The notes under the pieces: model-generated
The model's input: only the letters and a program-made list of their open reading frames with translations
What the model was told of the DNA's origin: nothing
Database searches by the model: none
Origin: Austropuccinia psidii
Taxonomy: Eukaryota > Basidiomycota > Pucciniomycetes > Pucciniales > Sphaerophragmiaceae
Direction of reading: 5' to 3'
Assembly (NCBI GenBank): GCA_023105745.1
Contig: JALGQZ010000003.1
Coordinates: forward strand, 73,382,696 to 73,446,695
DNA length: 64,000 nt
Shown: positions 54,367 through 64,000 of the stretch, piece by piece
Position numbering within the stretch: the stretch's first letter is position 1
Layout of the letters: the number at the start of each line of letters is the position of its first letter
Made by a program: the position numbers and the translations under genes

Positions 54367-57300
54367 TTATTTTACAGGTTTTCTCTCATGTCTGAACCTT
54401 CTTAGTAACTTATCAGCATTTGTTATATCTTTCTCAAGTAGCCATTCATCTTCTTGAGTAGAATTTCTATACCTCACAAGGTATTCCCTTTCTTTTTTGT
54501 TTCTTGTCCTTCTTTCTTTAAGGACTTTTACTATTTTCTTTTCCTCTCCTTCTTCCAAGGGGGGAATTTCAAGTGGGGGTTTATTTCTTAGTGGAAATAA
54601 TTCCTTATCACTTGAACTGTAAGGTTTTATCAGACTTACAGGGAAAGTTGGGTGTTTGTTCATTAGTTCACCTGTGAGTTCTAATTGCACAGCATTAGGT
54701 CCATGAAGTGCTTTTATCATAAATGGTCCTGCAAAGGAATCTTTCAATTTCTTTGGGCCTTTTATGTTATTGAAATTAAGGGTTGATACTAAAACCAAGT
54801 CCCCTATTTTGAAGTCAGGTGGTTTATGACTTTTATCCCATCTTTCTTTTGCATATTTAAAAGAATCTTGCATGCATCTGTTTGCATGGTGTCTTGCTTT
54901 GTCAAGCATTATCTTGAAACTGCTTGCTGTTGGATGTATATCCACTAAGTCCTTTTTGAGGGTATCATAAGGAAGTCTTGGATTCCAACCTTTCTCTAGC
55001 ATTGCTGGTGTTTTGCCAGTAGAAGAATGGATTGATGTCTTATATGCCAGTTCAAGTGCTGGTATTAGTGTACACCAATCATGGGTAAAACCATCAGAAT
55101 CTTTGAATTCTAGCCCATAAGCACAGAATCTTCTGATCATATCTTCTAGGGTTTGTATCATTCTTTCTGCTAGACCATCAGTTTGAGGATGATAAGCTGT
55201 TGAGAATGATAACTTTGTCCCAAACAAGTTATGGAGGTTTGTCCATAATGCTGAAGTGAACTTTGGGTCTCTGTCACTTATAATATTTTGGAATAAGCCT
55301 GTGTGGCTAATGACTTTATTCCATATCATTATGGCTGTATCCATAGCTGTGTCATCTTTATGGCATGGTAAGAACATGGGAGTTTTACTGTACCTGTCAA
55401 CTAACACTAGACATGCATTATAACTCCTGTCTCCTCCTGGAGGTAAGGCTGTTACCCAATCCATATGAACTATTTCCCATGGGGATTTTGGTTCTTGGAT
55501 TTGGATCATCATTCCAAATTTCTTTCCTGTGGCTCTGTTGGCTTTTTGACATCTGTCACAGGTTTGGCAGTACTCTGCAACATCTTTCTTCCAATTTGGC
55601 CACCAAGAGCAGGTTTTCACCCTCTCTAGTGTCCTATCTTCTGAGAGATGTCCAGATACAACACTATCATGACACTCATGTAAAATAGTGTTTATTAGTG
55701 TTCTGTCTGTTAAGGCCATAACACATGTGTGTTTTGTTCTATGGTAAAGGATTCCATCAAGGAGGTGAAATCTTCCTTCATCATATGCCTTTTTCCATAT
55801 TTCATCTAGTTTTGATGAAAGTGATGGATCTTTGCAGTCTTTCATTAGAAGTTGGCTTAAGATATGGCAATTTTTGTCTGTCTTATAGCTTTCTTTAACT
55901 TGGTTAAAGAATTCTGTGCCAATGTCTGTAACACATATTCCTTCTATATGGTGCTCTTCTTGTGGTACCCATGCTGGATTGTCAGGGGTATTTGCTAGAG
56001 CCCATCTGCTAAGACCATCTGCATTTTTATGGATATTCCCAGATTTATGAACAATAGTCATATTTCCTCTATATTCTTGGATAGCAATTTGCCATCTCAG
56101 CATATGTCTATTTGGAGTCTTCATATTCAATAGTGATTTCACAGCATTACAGTCTGTGATTACATCAAATACTGTGCCATCCAAATAATAATGCAGCTTT
56201 TCTAAAGCCCACACTAAGCATAAGCATTCCATTTGGCTTGCTCCATACCTTGCTTCTGTTGGCTTTATCTGCCTTGAAATGAAACAAATTGGTCCTTCCA
56301 CTGGTTTATCATTGATAATTTGTGTTTGGTGAAGTGCAGCACCTAGTCCTTCTCCACAAGCATCAATGTACAGTTTGAAAGGTAGTTTCCAATCTGGCAT
56401 TAGAAGAAATGGGGCATTTGTTAAGGAATTTTTCAATTCTTCATATGCTTTGACTCTTTCTTCTGTCATCTCATAGACTGTTTGTTGGTCACATAGCTTA
56501 TACAAGGATTTAGCAATTTTTGCAAAGTCCTTTATATGCTGTCTATAGTAACCAGCAAATCCTAGAAATGATTGCATTTCTTTTTTGGTTTGAGGCATTG
56601 GCTTAAGTAGTACTGCTGCTACTTTATTTTTGTCTATGCCTAGACTAAGGCCAGATACTACATGTCCTAGGGCTTTTAATTCACTATATGCAAAATGACA
56701 CTTTTTCAATGAAATTTTCATATTTACTTGGACTATTTTCTGTAGTACCCTTTCTAGTCTTGTCAGGTGATTTTCCCAAGTTTCTGAGCAAACTATGATA
56801 TCATCAATGTAGATTATTAACCATCCTTCTGATAATTCTTCAGGAAATATGGTATTCATCATTCTTTGATAATGGGAAGGTGCATTTTTTATCCCAAATG
56901 GCATTCTTAAGTATTCAAAAATTCCACAATGGACTATTATTCTTAGTAGTTTCTTGGCATTGTCTGTTAAGACATTTTGATGAAAACCCTTAAGAGCATC
57001 CATAGCTGTGATGAACTTAGCTTGTGACAATTGGGTCAATGTCTCATGGATTCTGGGTATTGGATATCTGTCTGGAATGGTATAGGTATTCAGGGCTCTG
57101 AAGTCTCCTACCATCCTTGATTTTCCATTATGCCAAGTTATAATGACAGGTGTAGTAACTTCTACTTGCTCATTATGTCCAACCTTTCTTAATACTCCAA
57201 GGTCCATTAATTCTTTAATGTGCACCTCTAGGGCTTCTCTAGCTCTTGGACTGGCTGGATAAGCAGGTCTTCTTAATAAAGGTGGGTAAGGTTTTTCTAC

Positions 57301-60165
57301 ATTAAGAATTATATCCACTTCATGTCCAATTATGGCACCTAGTGGCTCTTTGTCAGTTGCAAAGGCATTTTTATACTTAAATAAGAGGTCAATCAATTTT
57401 TCTTTCATTTTTTCTGTTAATTCTTGATTGAATTCTGCCTCTTTGAGTTGTTCAGATATAAAAAGTTCTTTTTCTGGAATTTTTTCCTCATTCTTAATAA
57501 CTGTGATTTGTTTTTTGTTATTTAAGAATCCAAACTTTTGTCTTTTATTATCTCCTATGGTAAAATATCTATCCTTTTGGTTGGAGATATCTATACCATA
57601 GATTGATAAGTAGTCATTTCCAAGTATGAAATGATTACTAGTACAGTTGTCCATTACTACAAACTCTACTTTGATTCTGACACATTGTGAGGGATGAGGA
57701 AAAATTAGTGTTAAATCAATTATTCCAAGGGGCTTCATGCTCTCACTTGCACTACTAAATTTGACACCTTGTATTGGCATAAGTTTTTCTTGCCAGTCTG
57801 GGACAATGGTTTTTAAATAACTTTTGCCAACACAGGTGCAATATGCTCCTGTATCCAAGTTAACCTTTCCTTCTTGGTTATCAACCATAACAATACTAAT
57901 ACTTGATTTTCCAGCTGTATATCCCATTCCTCTTGCAGGTTTGGTTCTATACATTTTGGCATCTTGTATGTTTGTCAGATTTGTGTCAGATGTTCCAACT
58001 TGTGGCAAGTTTGAGTTAACATCCAGTACTTCATAAATTATATCAATATTATTAATTTGTGCATTAATTATATTGATTTCATCACTTTCAGAGCTTTCTG
58101 ATTCTTCTGTCTCTTTTTCAGAGTCAGATTCTTCTTCTTTGTCATTGTGGTTTTCTGTTTCCACAATTTCATTAATCTTTGCTTTTTTAAGGCAATTATT
58201 GGCTAAGTGTCCAATACCTCCACATTTATGGCATTTTCTTTGCTCATTATTGTTGGATGTATTGGGTTTAAAGGATTCTTTTGATTTATCTTTCTTGATA
58301 AATGGTTTATTTGGGCTTTTAATGTCCAATTTTTTCCAAGTCCTGCCAATTTTTGTTCTTGTCACTATATCTTCTAGTGCATTTATATACTCTTCTGTGG
58401 AGCATGGTTCTATACACCTGCTTCTTAGGGCATGTTCTAGTTCCCCTCCACATTTTTTAAGTATTTTCATGTGCACCATCTTCTGTGACATTTCTGGGTA
58501 CAGTGCATTAAGCCTTTCAACTTGTTTTAAGAACCAAGTTAAAGGTTTATCTTTCTCTGGGTCAAAGAAAGAGTTTTCAAATGCATTTTCTATCTTATAC
58601 CTCCAGGCATCATTTGCCCACTTGGTGATTATTTCTTGTTTCCACCAAGACCAGGTATTTTTACCATTTGTCTGTCTTATGCCATAATACCATCTTTTAG
58701 CAGATTTCTCAAATAATGAATGTAATCTTGCAGTGATTAATTCATCTGGTATGGCATAGTCTTCTTGTAACATTTCAATTGTTTTAATAAATGACATGTG
58801 GTCATATTCACCTTCTCCTGTGAATGTTGGCCATTCCTTCAATTGAGGTGCTTCTTTCATTAAGACTTGGTTGTTGTCTTGATGACTCAAGTCTGTTATG
58901 AAAGGATTTGACAATTCCTCTTTTGTTTTAACAGGGCTTCTTATATGAGAAAATGGTGTTGATAACTTTGGCATATTTAAGTTAGCCTCATTAATCTTAT
59001 CCATTTTTTCTGTAATAAGCCTTATTTCACTTTGAATATCATCTTTCAGATGCATTCTTGCTTCATCACTTTTTTCCACATGGTCCAAAAGTAATTTTTG
59101 GTGTGATGAAGTTTTTTCTTCAAATTTTTCTACAGAAATACTAAATTTATTTAATTTTTCTGTAAGATTGTCAATACTTACATCATAATTGATTGTCAAA
59201 GTCTTGTCTTTGATATCTTTTATGTATTTATACAATTCTTGTTGTCCTTGTATTAATTTTTGAGTATTGTCAATTAAATTCTTTGGTTTATTATTTTCAA
59301 CAATAAACTTAATGTTGTCAATTTCTTTCTTGTTTTGTACAACAATTTTTGTTAAAGAAGATAAATTGTTATTTATTTCTTGTAGTGATAATAAACTGTC
59401 TTTAATTTCTTTTAGAGGTAATATACTATTCTTAATTTCTGTTAAAGTATTTACAACATCTTTGGACAAGGTTATTTCTTTGGGAAATGAGGTTGTCTCA
59501 TTCTTTGCTCTTCCTTGTCCTTGAATTCCATCAAGGTTCTGGCCATGTTGAAGACATTGTCCATGGCATCCTTTTGGATTCTTGGGATTCTGTAGCTTGG
59601 GGAATATGGTTTCCTCCAATGCTTTTTCTTGTTCTTCTTCCCTTCTTGGGGAAGTGGGTTGGCTTGAGGCTTGCTGGTAGAAGCTACTGGGGCTTCTTCC
59701 TTGGTTGCCTCCCTCTTTTTGGCATGATAATCCTTGATTTTTTTGATTTGAGGTTTGGATGACAGTGGATTCCATCCATTGGAGTATTTCACTATCTCCT
59801 CCTCTTTGAGGAACTTTTTCAGGATGTGCCAGGAGTTCATCACTCCTTGGTGTATTTGAGGCAGCATTTCCCAGTCTTTGTCCTTGTATACTGTGTAATA
59901 CTGCTTGTACTGGCTCATGTAGATGTCTATCTGAGCCCTCTGAATGTGATTTGTACCTGTTTGAGTTACTCATACTTAGTTCCAATTCAGGCTCAGATAT
60001 CATGGGCATTTCTGGGACTTGCCTTTGGGATAAGGCACTTCCTTGTGTGGATTCTGTTCCACTGGGGATATTGCCCTTTCTTTTCCCTTTTGAGGGATCA
60101 ATTCTACTTCTGAGTCCAGCTCCATCTGATTGGATGGAGTATTGGGAACCTCTTCTGGTGGTCAT
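54367..60165 (-). CDS. F2 gag-pol polyprotein (Ty3/gypsy, single frame, 1932 aa)
   Basis: Uninterrupted frame from ATG 60165. Gag with long helical/coiled-coil-like region (about 220-420, many Ile/Leu heptads around [20 protein letters not shown]). Zinc knuckle [14 protein letters not shown] at 645-658. Protease LDTGAYC (Asp771), the standard DTG, unlike F1. Reverse transcriptase YIDD at 1119-1122. RNase [15 protein letters not shown] and NADGLSRW. Integrase zinc region [12 protein letters not shown]...CDRCQKAN, catalytic Asp1569 (HMDWVTAL), then SDRDPKF and [14 protein letters not shown]-terminal chromodomain-like EYLVRYRNS...DEWLLEKDI. Close in pol to F1 but with a clearly different gag. 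Appears functional. Confidence 0.96.
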   Translation of the reverse strand: MTTRRGSQYSIQSDGAGLRSRIDPSKGKRKGNIPSGTESTQGSALSQRQVPEMPMISEPELELSMSNSNRYKSHSEGSDRHLHEPVQAVLHSIQGQRLGNAASNTPRSDELLAHPEKVPQRGGDSEILQWMESTVIQTSNQKNQGLSCQKEGGNQGRSPSSFYQQASSQPTSPRREEEQEKALEETIFPKLQNPKNPKGCHGQCLQHGQNLDGIQGQGRAKNETTSFPKEITLSKDVVNTLTEIKNSILPLKEIKDSLLSLQEINNNLSSLTKIVVQNKKEIDNIKFIVENNKPKNLIDNTQKLIQGQQELYKYIKDIKDKTLTINYDVSIDNLTEKLNKFSISVEKFEEKTSSHQKLLLDHVEKSDEARMHLKDDIQSEIRLITEKMDKINEANLNMPKLSTPFSHIRSPVKTKEELSNPFITDLSHQDNNQVLMKEAPQLKEWPTFTGEGEYDHMSFIKTIEMLQEDYAIPDELITARLHSLFEKSAKRWYYGIRQTNGKNTWSWWKQEIITKWANDAWRYKIENAFENSFFDPEKDKPLTWFLKQVERLNALYPEMSQKMVHMKILKKCGGELEHALRSRCIEPCSTEEYINALEDIVTRTKIGRTWKKLDIKSPNKPFIKKDKSKESFKPNTSNNNEQRKCHKCGGIGHLANNCLKKAKINEIVETENHNDKEEESDSEKETEESESSESDEINIINAQINNIDIIYEVLDVNSNLPQVGTSDTNLTNIQDAKMYRTKPARGMGYTAGKSSISIVMVDNQEGKVNLDTGAYCTCVGKSYLKTIVPDWQEKLMPIQGVKFSSASESMKPLGIIDLTLIFPHPSQCVRIKVEFVVMDNCTSNHFILGNDYLSIYGIDISNQKDRYFTIGDNKRQKFGFLNNKKQITVIKNEEKIPEKELFISEQLKEAEFNQELTEKMKEKLIDLLFKYKNAFATDKEPLGAIIGHEVDIILNVEKPYPPLLRRPAYPASPRAREALEVHIKELMDLGVLRKVGHNEQVEVTTPVIITWHNGKSRMVGDFRALNTYTIPDRYPIPRIHETLTQLSQAKFITAMDALKGFHQNVLTDNAKKLLRIIVHCGIFEYLRMPFGIKNAPSHYQRMMNTIFPEELSEGWLIIYIDDIIVCSETWENHLTRLERVLQKIVQVNMKISLKKCHFAYSELKALGHVVSGLSLGIDKNKVAAVLLKPMPQTKKEMQSFLGFAGYYRQHIKDFAKIAKSLYKLCDQQTVYEMTEERVKAYEELKNSLTNAPFLLMPDWKLPFKLYIDACGEGLGAALHQTQIINDKPVEGPICFISRQIKPTEARYGASQMECLCLVWALEKLHYYLDGTVFDVITDCNAVKSLLNMKTPNRHMLRWQIAIQEYRGNMTIVHKSGNIHKNADGLSRWALANTPDNPAWVPQEEHHIEGICVTDIGTEFFNQVKESYKTDKNCHILSQLLMKDCKDPSLSSKLDEIWKKAYDEGRFHLLDGILYHRTKHTCVMALTDRTLINTILHECHDSVVSGHLSEDRTLERVKTCSWWPNWKKDVAEYCQTCDRCQKANRATGKKFGMMIQIQEPKSPWEIVHMDWVTALPPGGDRSYNACLVLVDRYSKTPMFLPCHKDDTAMDTAIMIWNKVISHTGLFQNIISDRDPKFTSALWTNLHNLFGTKLSFSTAYHPQTDGLAERMIQTLEDMIRRFCAYGLEFKDSDGFTHDWCTLIPALELAYKTSIHSSTGKTPAMLEKGWNPRLPYDTLKKDLVDIHPTASSFKIMLDKARHHANRCMQDSFKYAKERWDKSHKPPDFKIGDLVLVSTLNFNNIKGPKKLKDSFAGPFMIKALHGPNAVQLELTGELMNKHPTFPVSLIKPYSSSDKELFPLRNKPPLEIPPLEEGEEKKIVKVLKERRTRNKKEREYLVRYRNSTQEDEWLLEKDITNADKLLRRFRHERKPVK

Positions 60166-60233
60166 AATTAAAGAAAAAATAAAAGTATTTCAGGATAAAA
60201 TTCTTTTATGGCAATTTAAAAAGAGGTGCTCAC

Positions 60234-60383
60234 CTTCAGAGTCTTGAATGGTGGGCCCTGGAAAGTCTAATTTCTTAGCTTTCTTTCTTTTGGTGATAAC
60301 TGGTGTTGGAGAACTTTGACAAGTTTCTTCCACCAATCTCTCAACAGTAGCTTGGTTGTCTTCTGTTGGGTTATCTTCAAACA
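60234..60383 (-). other. Putative leader exon upstream of F2 gag-pol
   Basis: Bounded by acceptor TCTTTTTTAG (ending 60384) and donor GTGAGC (60233-60228). Encodes about 50 residues (FEDNPTEDNQATVERLVEE...KRKKAKKLDFPGP). Same placement, same TG start and same end phase as the F1 leader exon. How it joins the gag frame is unresolved. Confidence 0.5.
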
Positions 60384-60868
60384 CTAAAAAAGACAAATAA
60401 ATATAAGTCTTTTTATAAGAAGTGTTATTTTTGGCAAGATATGGCAATTTTCCACGTAGAAATTGCTTTTATATCTTTGAAAAATTGAAATAAATAAAGA
60501 AATGAATAAAAATGAATAAAAATAACTTTTTTTTTTATTGGTTTTTAATATTTTTTAATATTTTTTATGTATATTTTTATTTTTAAAGAATAAAATAAAA
60601 AATGAATATGATTCTTATAAAATTAAATTATAATAAAAATTATTTTTAATTTATAAATTATCTTTTTTAATCACTAGAGTCACTCAAAGAAAGTTCTTGC
60701 AAGTCTAAGGATGTGAAAAACCACGTGTAAGACAGTACAATTGCTTTCCAAATGCCTCAATAGCTTTTAAAATCAATAAAATATAAAATTATTATATAAT
60801 TTTATGATTATAAATATAATTTATTATGGATAAACCCAAATAGAATCTTTTTAAAGGTCTTTTAAGTA

Positions 60869-60891
60869 AATATCACGGCCAGGCCCCCAAA
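60869..60891 (-). other. Primer-binding-site region of F2-b
   Basis: Minus strand TTTGGGGGCCTGGCCGTGAT directly inside the 5' LTR; shared with F1, F2-a and F3. Confidence 0.6.
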
Positions 60892-62919
60892 TGTAAGGTT
60901 TGACTATGAAACAATAAGTAAAAATTACTAATTTATTACTTATTGTACTCTGAATGTCCTTATAAAATGAATAAATAAGATTAAAATAATAATAATAACA
61001 AAGAAATATTATTATTATGGCGTAAAATTATTATATTATTAAATAAATATAATAATATAATTTAATATTATATAAAAATATAATATTATAAATAATATAT
61101 TAATATAAAATAATTAATATATTATAAAGCTCTTTATTATTGTTACCAACAAATAATAAAGGCGTAAAAAATTGTTTTTTATAAATAAAAAACAATTAAT
61201 AACAATAATATTACTAATATTAAAGTTATAAATTAATATAAATACTATTTATATTAAATAAGAATTATTATGAATAATAATAAGAGAGAAATTATTATAA
61301 TAAGATGAAATAACCTACTTTTAACACTTAAGATAATAATTTTGAGTTATTTTACGCCAAAAGAATATAATACAACCTTTTCAAATTGTATTTACAATAA
61401 CAATAAAGAGAATTTACTAAATTTCTTGATTTTATGTGGAAATGAGCTTTTTAGAGCGATTTATAGCAAAAACAATTAAAGAATTTATTTAATCACGTAA
61501 AAATGGTGATTAATAACAAGATGGTCTTTGGTCTTTAAGAATATAACAGTTTTATATTTAAAGAATAAAGAAATTACCTTTTATTTAATTGATTTAATGT
61601 TTTTGATGCGTCTGAGGGGAAAACAGAGTAAAAAGAGCTCTATTTATAGTAAATACCTCCCTCCTAGAGTCCAACAGGCTTCTAGTAGACGTGTACTGAT
61701 CATATCCACTGGAATTGATCAATATTTTAAGGTTTGAGGGTGATTACATCATGATCAAACCGTATTACATCATTATTACACCATTATTTAGAGTTATCAC
61801 TATAACTCTAAATGTGATGACATCAGAGGCTTGGCAGAACCCCAAATTTCGTGGATTTTATTAGTTTTAATCATAAACTAATAGTATTCACCAATTTTAT
61901 CACTATAAAGACTGTTAAACTTAATTTAAGGTTACAGTGTGTGATCATAACAGCTCAATTTAAGCTCAAACTTTGATCCTCAATAACTTTTAAGGTTTTC
62001 ACGCTACAGCAATTCAGAGAGTGAATTCTGATAGCCTGACATAACCTTATTATGCTGCCAAGAGCCTTTTATTACATCATCAAAACTCTAATTTTGATGA
62101 TTTTTCTTGTAACTCATCTTTTCTGTCGAAATTCAATATTTTAAACTTCAAACCTTGATTTCAGGGGGTTATACCCTGAATTTAATAATAAAAATTACAT
62201 CATTCTTCACGAATGAACTAGTAGAATCCAACTGTGTACTTTTTTTTAAGTTTGGAGCACTTTCACAACAAAGTGGTCAACAGCTCTGTTGATTTTTTAT
62301 CAATATTTCATCATAGGTTTTAACCTTGTTTATAACTTGTAAAATAAAGTTCATATCTGTGTTCTTACAGTAATTACGTGGTAATTTCATTTTTGGTTAA
62401 TCATTCTATCATGTATAGTTTAGGAGATATTAGCTATGATCCTTGAATATATGTGTTGACCAAAAAAGTGCATATATTCAGGTTAATTCCTTAAGTATTG
62501 ATTTTGGGAATTAGCTTATTAATTGTTTTATATGTGGATTTTTGTGGGGAATCCACTGGTACAATTTATTTCACATGTTGTTTCATTAGTTTCTGAGATA
62601 AATAAGGTTTTATGATTTTTATAAGGTATTATACCTTATAATTCCTTAAATATTGACTTTACAGATATGCCATAAAAGTGGTATATGTGTATTCTTCCAT
62701 GGGGAATCCAATGGTATAATTTATTTCACATGTTCATTCATTGGTTTTTAAGTTAAACCAATTTTAGTACCAATTTATGGTATTTTTTGTATATTTGAGT
62801 AATTATTTTTAGTGTATAATTATTCTAATTAATTTTAATATAATTATATTAAAGGTATAATTATTATTAATCTTTTTTGTGACCTTATTGGATATGTGGT
62901 CATATCTCAAAGGCTCACA
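60892..62919 (-). repeat. 5' LTR of F2-b (2028 bp)
   Basis: Same length as its partner at 52222-54249. Ends GGCTCACA at 62919, followed by the duplicated GATTC and the rest of the CV-B LTR. Confidence 0.96.
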
Positions 62920-62924
62920 GATTC

Positions 62925-63513
62925 ACCTAATACAGTTTCAATACACCAATATGGAACTGTATGATCACTCAAATACACCACACCTCTTGTACAGGTTCTG
63001 TACAGCCGTACAGGACCTGTATTGGCCAGACTCAATTCAATCATCAAATATTCTCATGAAAATTCTTCCTCTGGATCAGGGCTGGTGATTCTCACATATA
63101 CCAGCCCCTCTTTCTCCCCCCTGGGGACTTTTCCCCAGTTAATTAATTTAGTTTATTTATTATTTCATCAATATTCTTATCCTTATATTTGGGTATTATA
63201 TTTATTTAAGATTAAGTTAGTCTTGGCCTTTTCTCTCTTCGCCTGTACAGTATGAGTTGGGTGGCCATATCCTTATTAACCCTTCTCTTTCCATTCTGAC
63301 AGGTTGAAACAGTGGACTTGGACTTGTTTGTGGTTGGCTCTTCTATTCTTTATTCTTATTCTTTTTGTTGCTGCTTCTTATATTCATTCTTTTAGTAATT
63401 CATCTTTAACACTCTTAAGTGTATCCTTGCTTACCATATCTTTGAGCCCTCCATAAGTGAGTCCCAGTTTACTGAGTGCCAGGCCCTCTTCACTTCGAAG
63501 AGCCCCTGTGACA
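62925..63513 (+). repeat. 3' LTR of CV-B, second part
   Basis: Resumes ACCTAATACAG after the duplicated GATTC and ends CCCCTGTGACA. Together with 52049-52221 it totals 762 bp, matching the 5' LTR. Confidence 0.95.
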
Positions 63514-64000
63514 CTTAGAGCTATTTTTCATATACCCAAAAGACCACAAATGATAAATTGAGATACAAATATAAATAAAATAAATTTATTTATATCTTAA
63601 AAATGAAAATTGAAATATAAATACCAATTTTTATTTAAAAATCAAAATTTAATTATAATTTAAAAATAAAATTACAATAAAATTCAGAATTATGAAATTA
63701 CATTCTTACTTGTAAAAATTAAGTAAAAATGAATTCTTAATAAAAATTGTGAAATGAAAATATTTTTGGTAAAAAGTTATATAAAATATATTATAGCTTT
63801 TTATCCAATAAATAAACATAAAGAAATTATCACACCATTGGATTCCTTATAAAAAATAAAGTGGGGTCACCTCTGGATGAAATTTCTGTCACTCAACTCT
63901 AAATAAGCTTAAATTAAGTTTTTAGTATTTTTTGTAGAAAAGTATGAAAATCCTCAAAACCTTAAGTTAACTCACACCACAGGTGGTGTTAACCATCAAT
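63514..64000 (+). repeat. F1-type LTR continuing past the window edge
   Basis: Starts with the duplicated CTTAG and proceeds AGCTATTTTTCATATACCCAAAAGACC..., aligned with 28470-28930 (both reach a CACACCAC.GGTGGTGTTAACCATCAA block). More diverged than the other F1 LTRs, so older. Runs off the window. Confidence 0.85.

Larger units (their letters stand above)
52222..62919 (-). mobile_element. F2-b: complete, young Ty3/gypsy element
   Basis: 10.7 kb inserted in the 3' LTR of CV-B with a perfect 5-bp target duplication GATTC (52217-52221, 62920-62924). The LTRs are both exactly 2028 bp and differ at about eight sites by eye (near 52682, 52737, 52783, 52815, 52875, 53087, 53318 and 54169). The polyprotein is intact and the primer-site motif and polypurine tract are present. 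The best candidate for an autonomous, recently active element here. Confidence 0.96.
42494..63513 (+). mobile_element. CV-B: complete chromovirus, split by F2-b
   Basis: 5' LTR 42494-43255, primer site, gag, pol, 3' untranslated block, antisense gene, purine tract, 3' LTR 52049-52221 plus 62925-63513. Bordered by a 5-bp target duplication CTTAG (42489-42493, 63514-63518). Removing F2-b and its duplicated GATTC gives an element of about 10.3 kb. The two LTRs (762 bp each once rejoined) differ at roughly eight sites by eye. All frames are open, so it may be autonomous, although F2-b now interrupts its 3' LTR. Confidence 0.95.

Overview
This window is fungal nuclear DNA, most likely from a rust fungus (Pucciniales). 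The evidence is intron-containing genes with short introns (about 50-80 nt, GTRNGT...YAG), AT-rich DNA, stacked Ty3/gypsy elements and a Tnp2-type transposase. From memory, the gag, polyprotein and antisense proteins closely recall families very abundant in the myrtle rust Austropuccinia psidii. That species call is recollection, not a search result. I found no convincing ordinary housekeeping gene; almost everything is transposon or decayed transposon-associated sequence.

I use working names. F1, F2 and F3 are three related Ty3/gypsy families with long LTRs (about 1.8, 2.0 and 1.4 kb), a single gag-pol reading frame and a shared primer-site-like motif. CV is a chromovirus with 0.76 kb LTRs, separate gag and pol frames, and an extra spliced gene on the opposite strand.

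Layout. 1-8732: F1 element (minus strand; 3' LTR cut by the window edge) inserted in the pol gene of chromovirus CV-A. 8733-14517: rest of CV-A (end of pol, antisense gene, 3' LTR). 14518-23903: a non-retroviral block holding an SNF2/HLTF-like helicase gene, a 645-codon gene of unknown function and a Tnp2/Plavaka-like transposase, with related hairpins between them. 23904-32939: a mosaic of two F3 elements joined through one F1 LTR. 32940-35902: 5' end of an F2 element. 35903-41703: a decayed multi-exon gene, non-coding DNA, a suspected LTR edge and a 464-bp TRIM-like element. 41704-64000: a stack of four insertions (relic LTR, F1 LTR, complete chromovirus CV-B, complete F2-b).

Three elements look intact in coding capacity: F1-a (1974-residue polyprotein), CV-B (gag, pol and antisense gene) and F2-b (1932-residue polyprotein, 2028-bp LTRs differing at only about eight sites by eye). 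CV-B shows three mechanistic signals: a GGGAAAA slippery heptamer in the gag/pol overlap, a 14-nt primer site complementary to its own LTR (predicted self-priming), and a CGG/CCG-rich palindromic patch about 350 bp upstream of an antisense gene whose product carries a CX2CX6CX10CX2CX6C zinc-cluster pattern. The non-retroviral genes keep recognisable splice sites but carry in-frame stops, mostly TGA, consistent with C-to-T decay.
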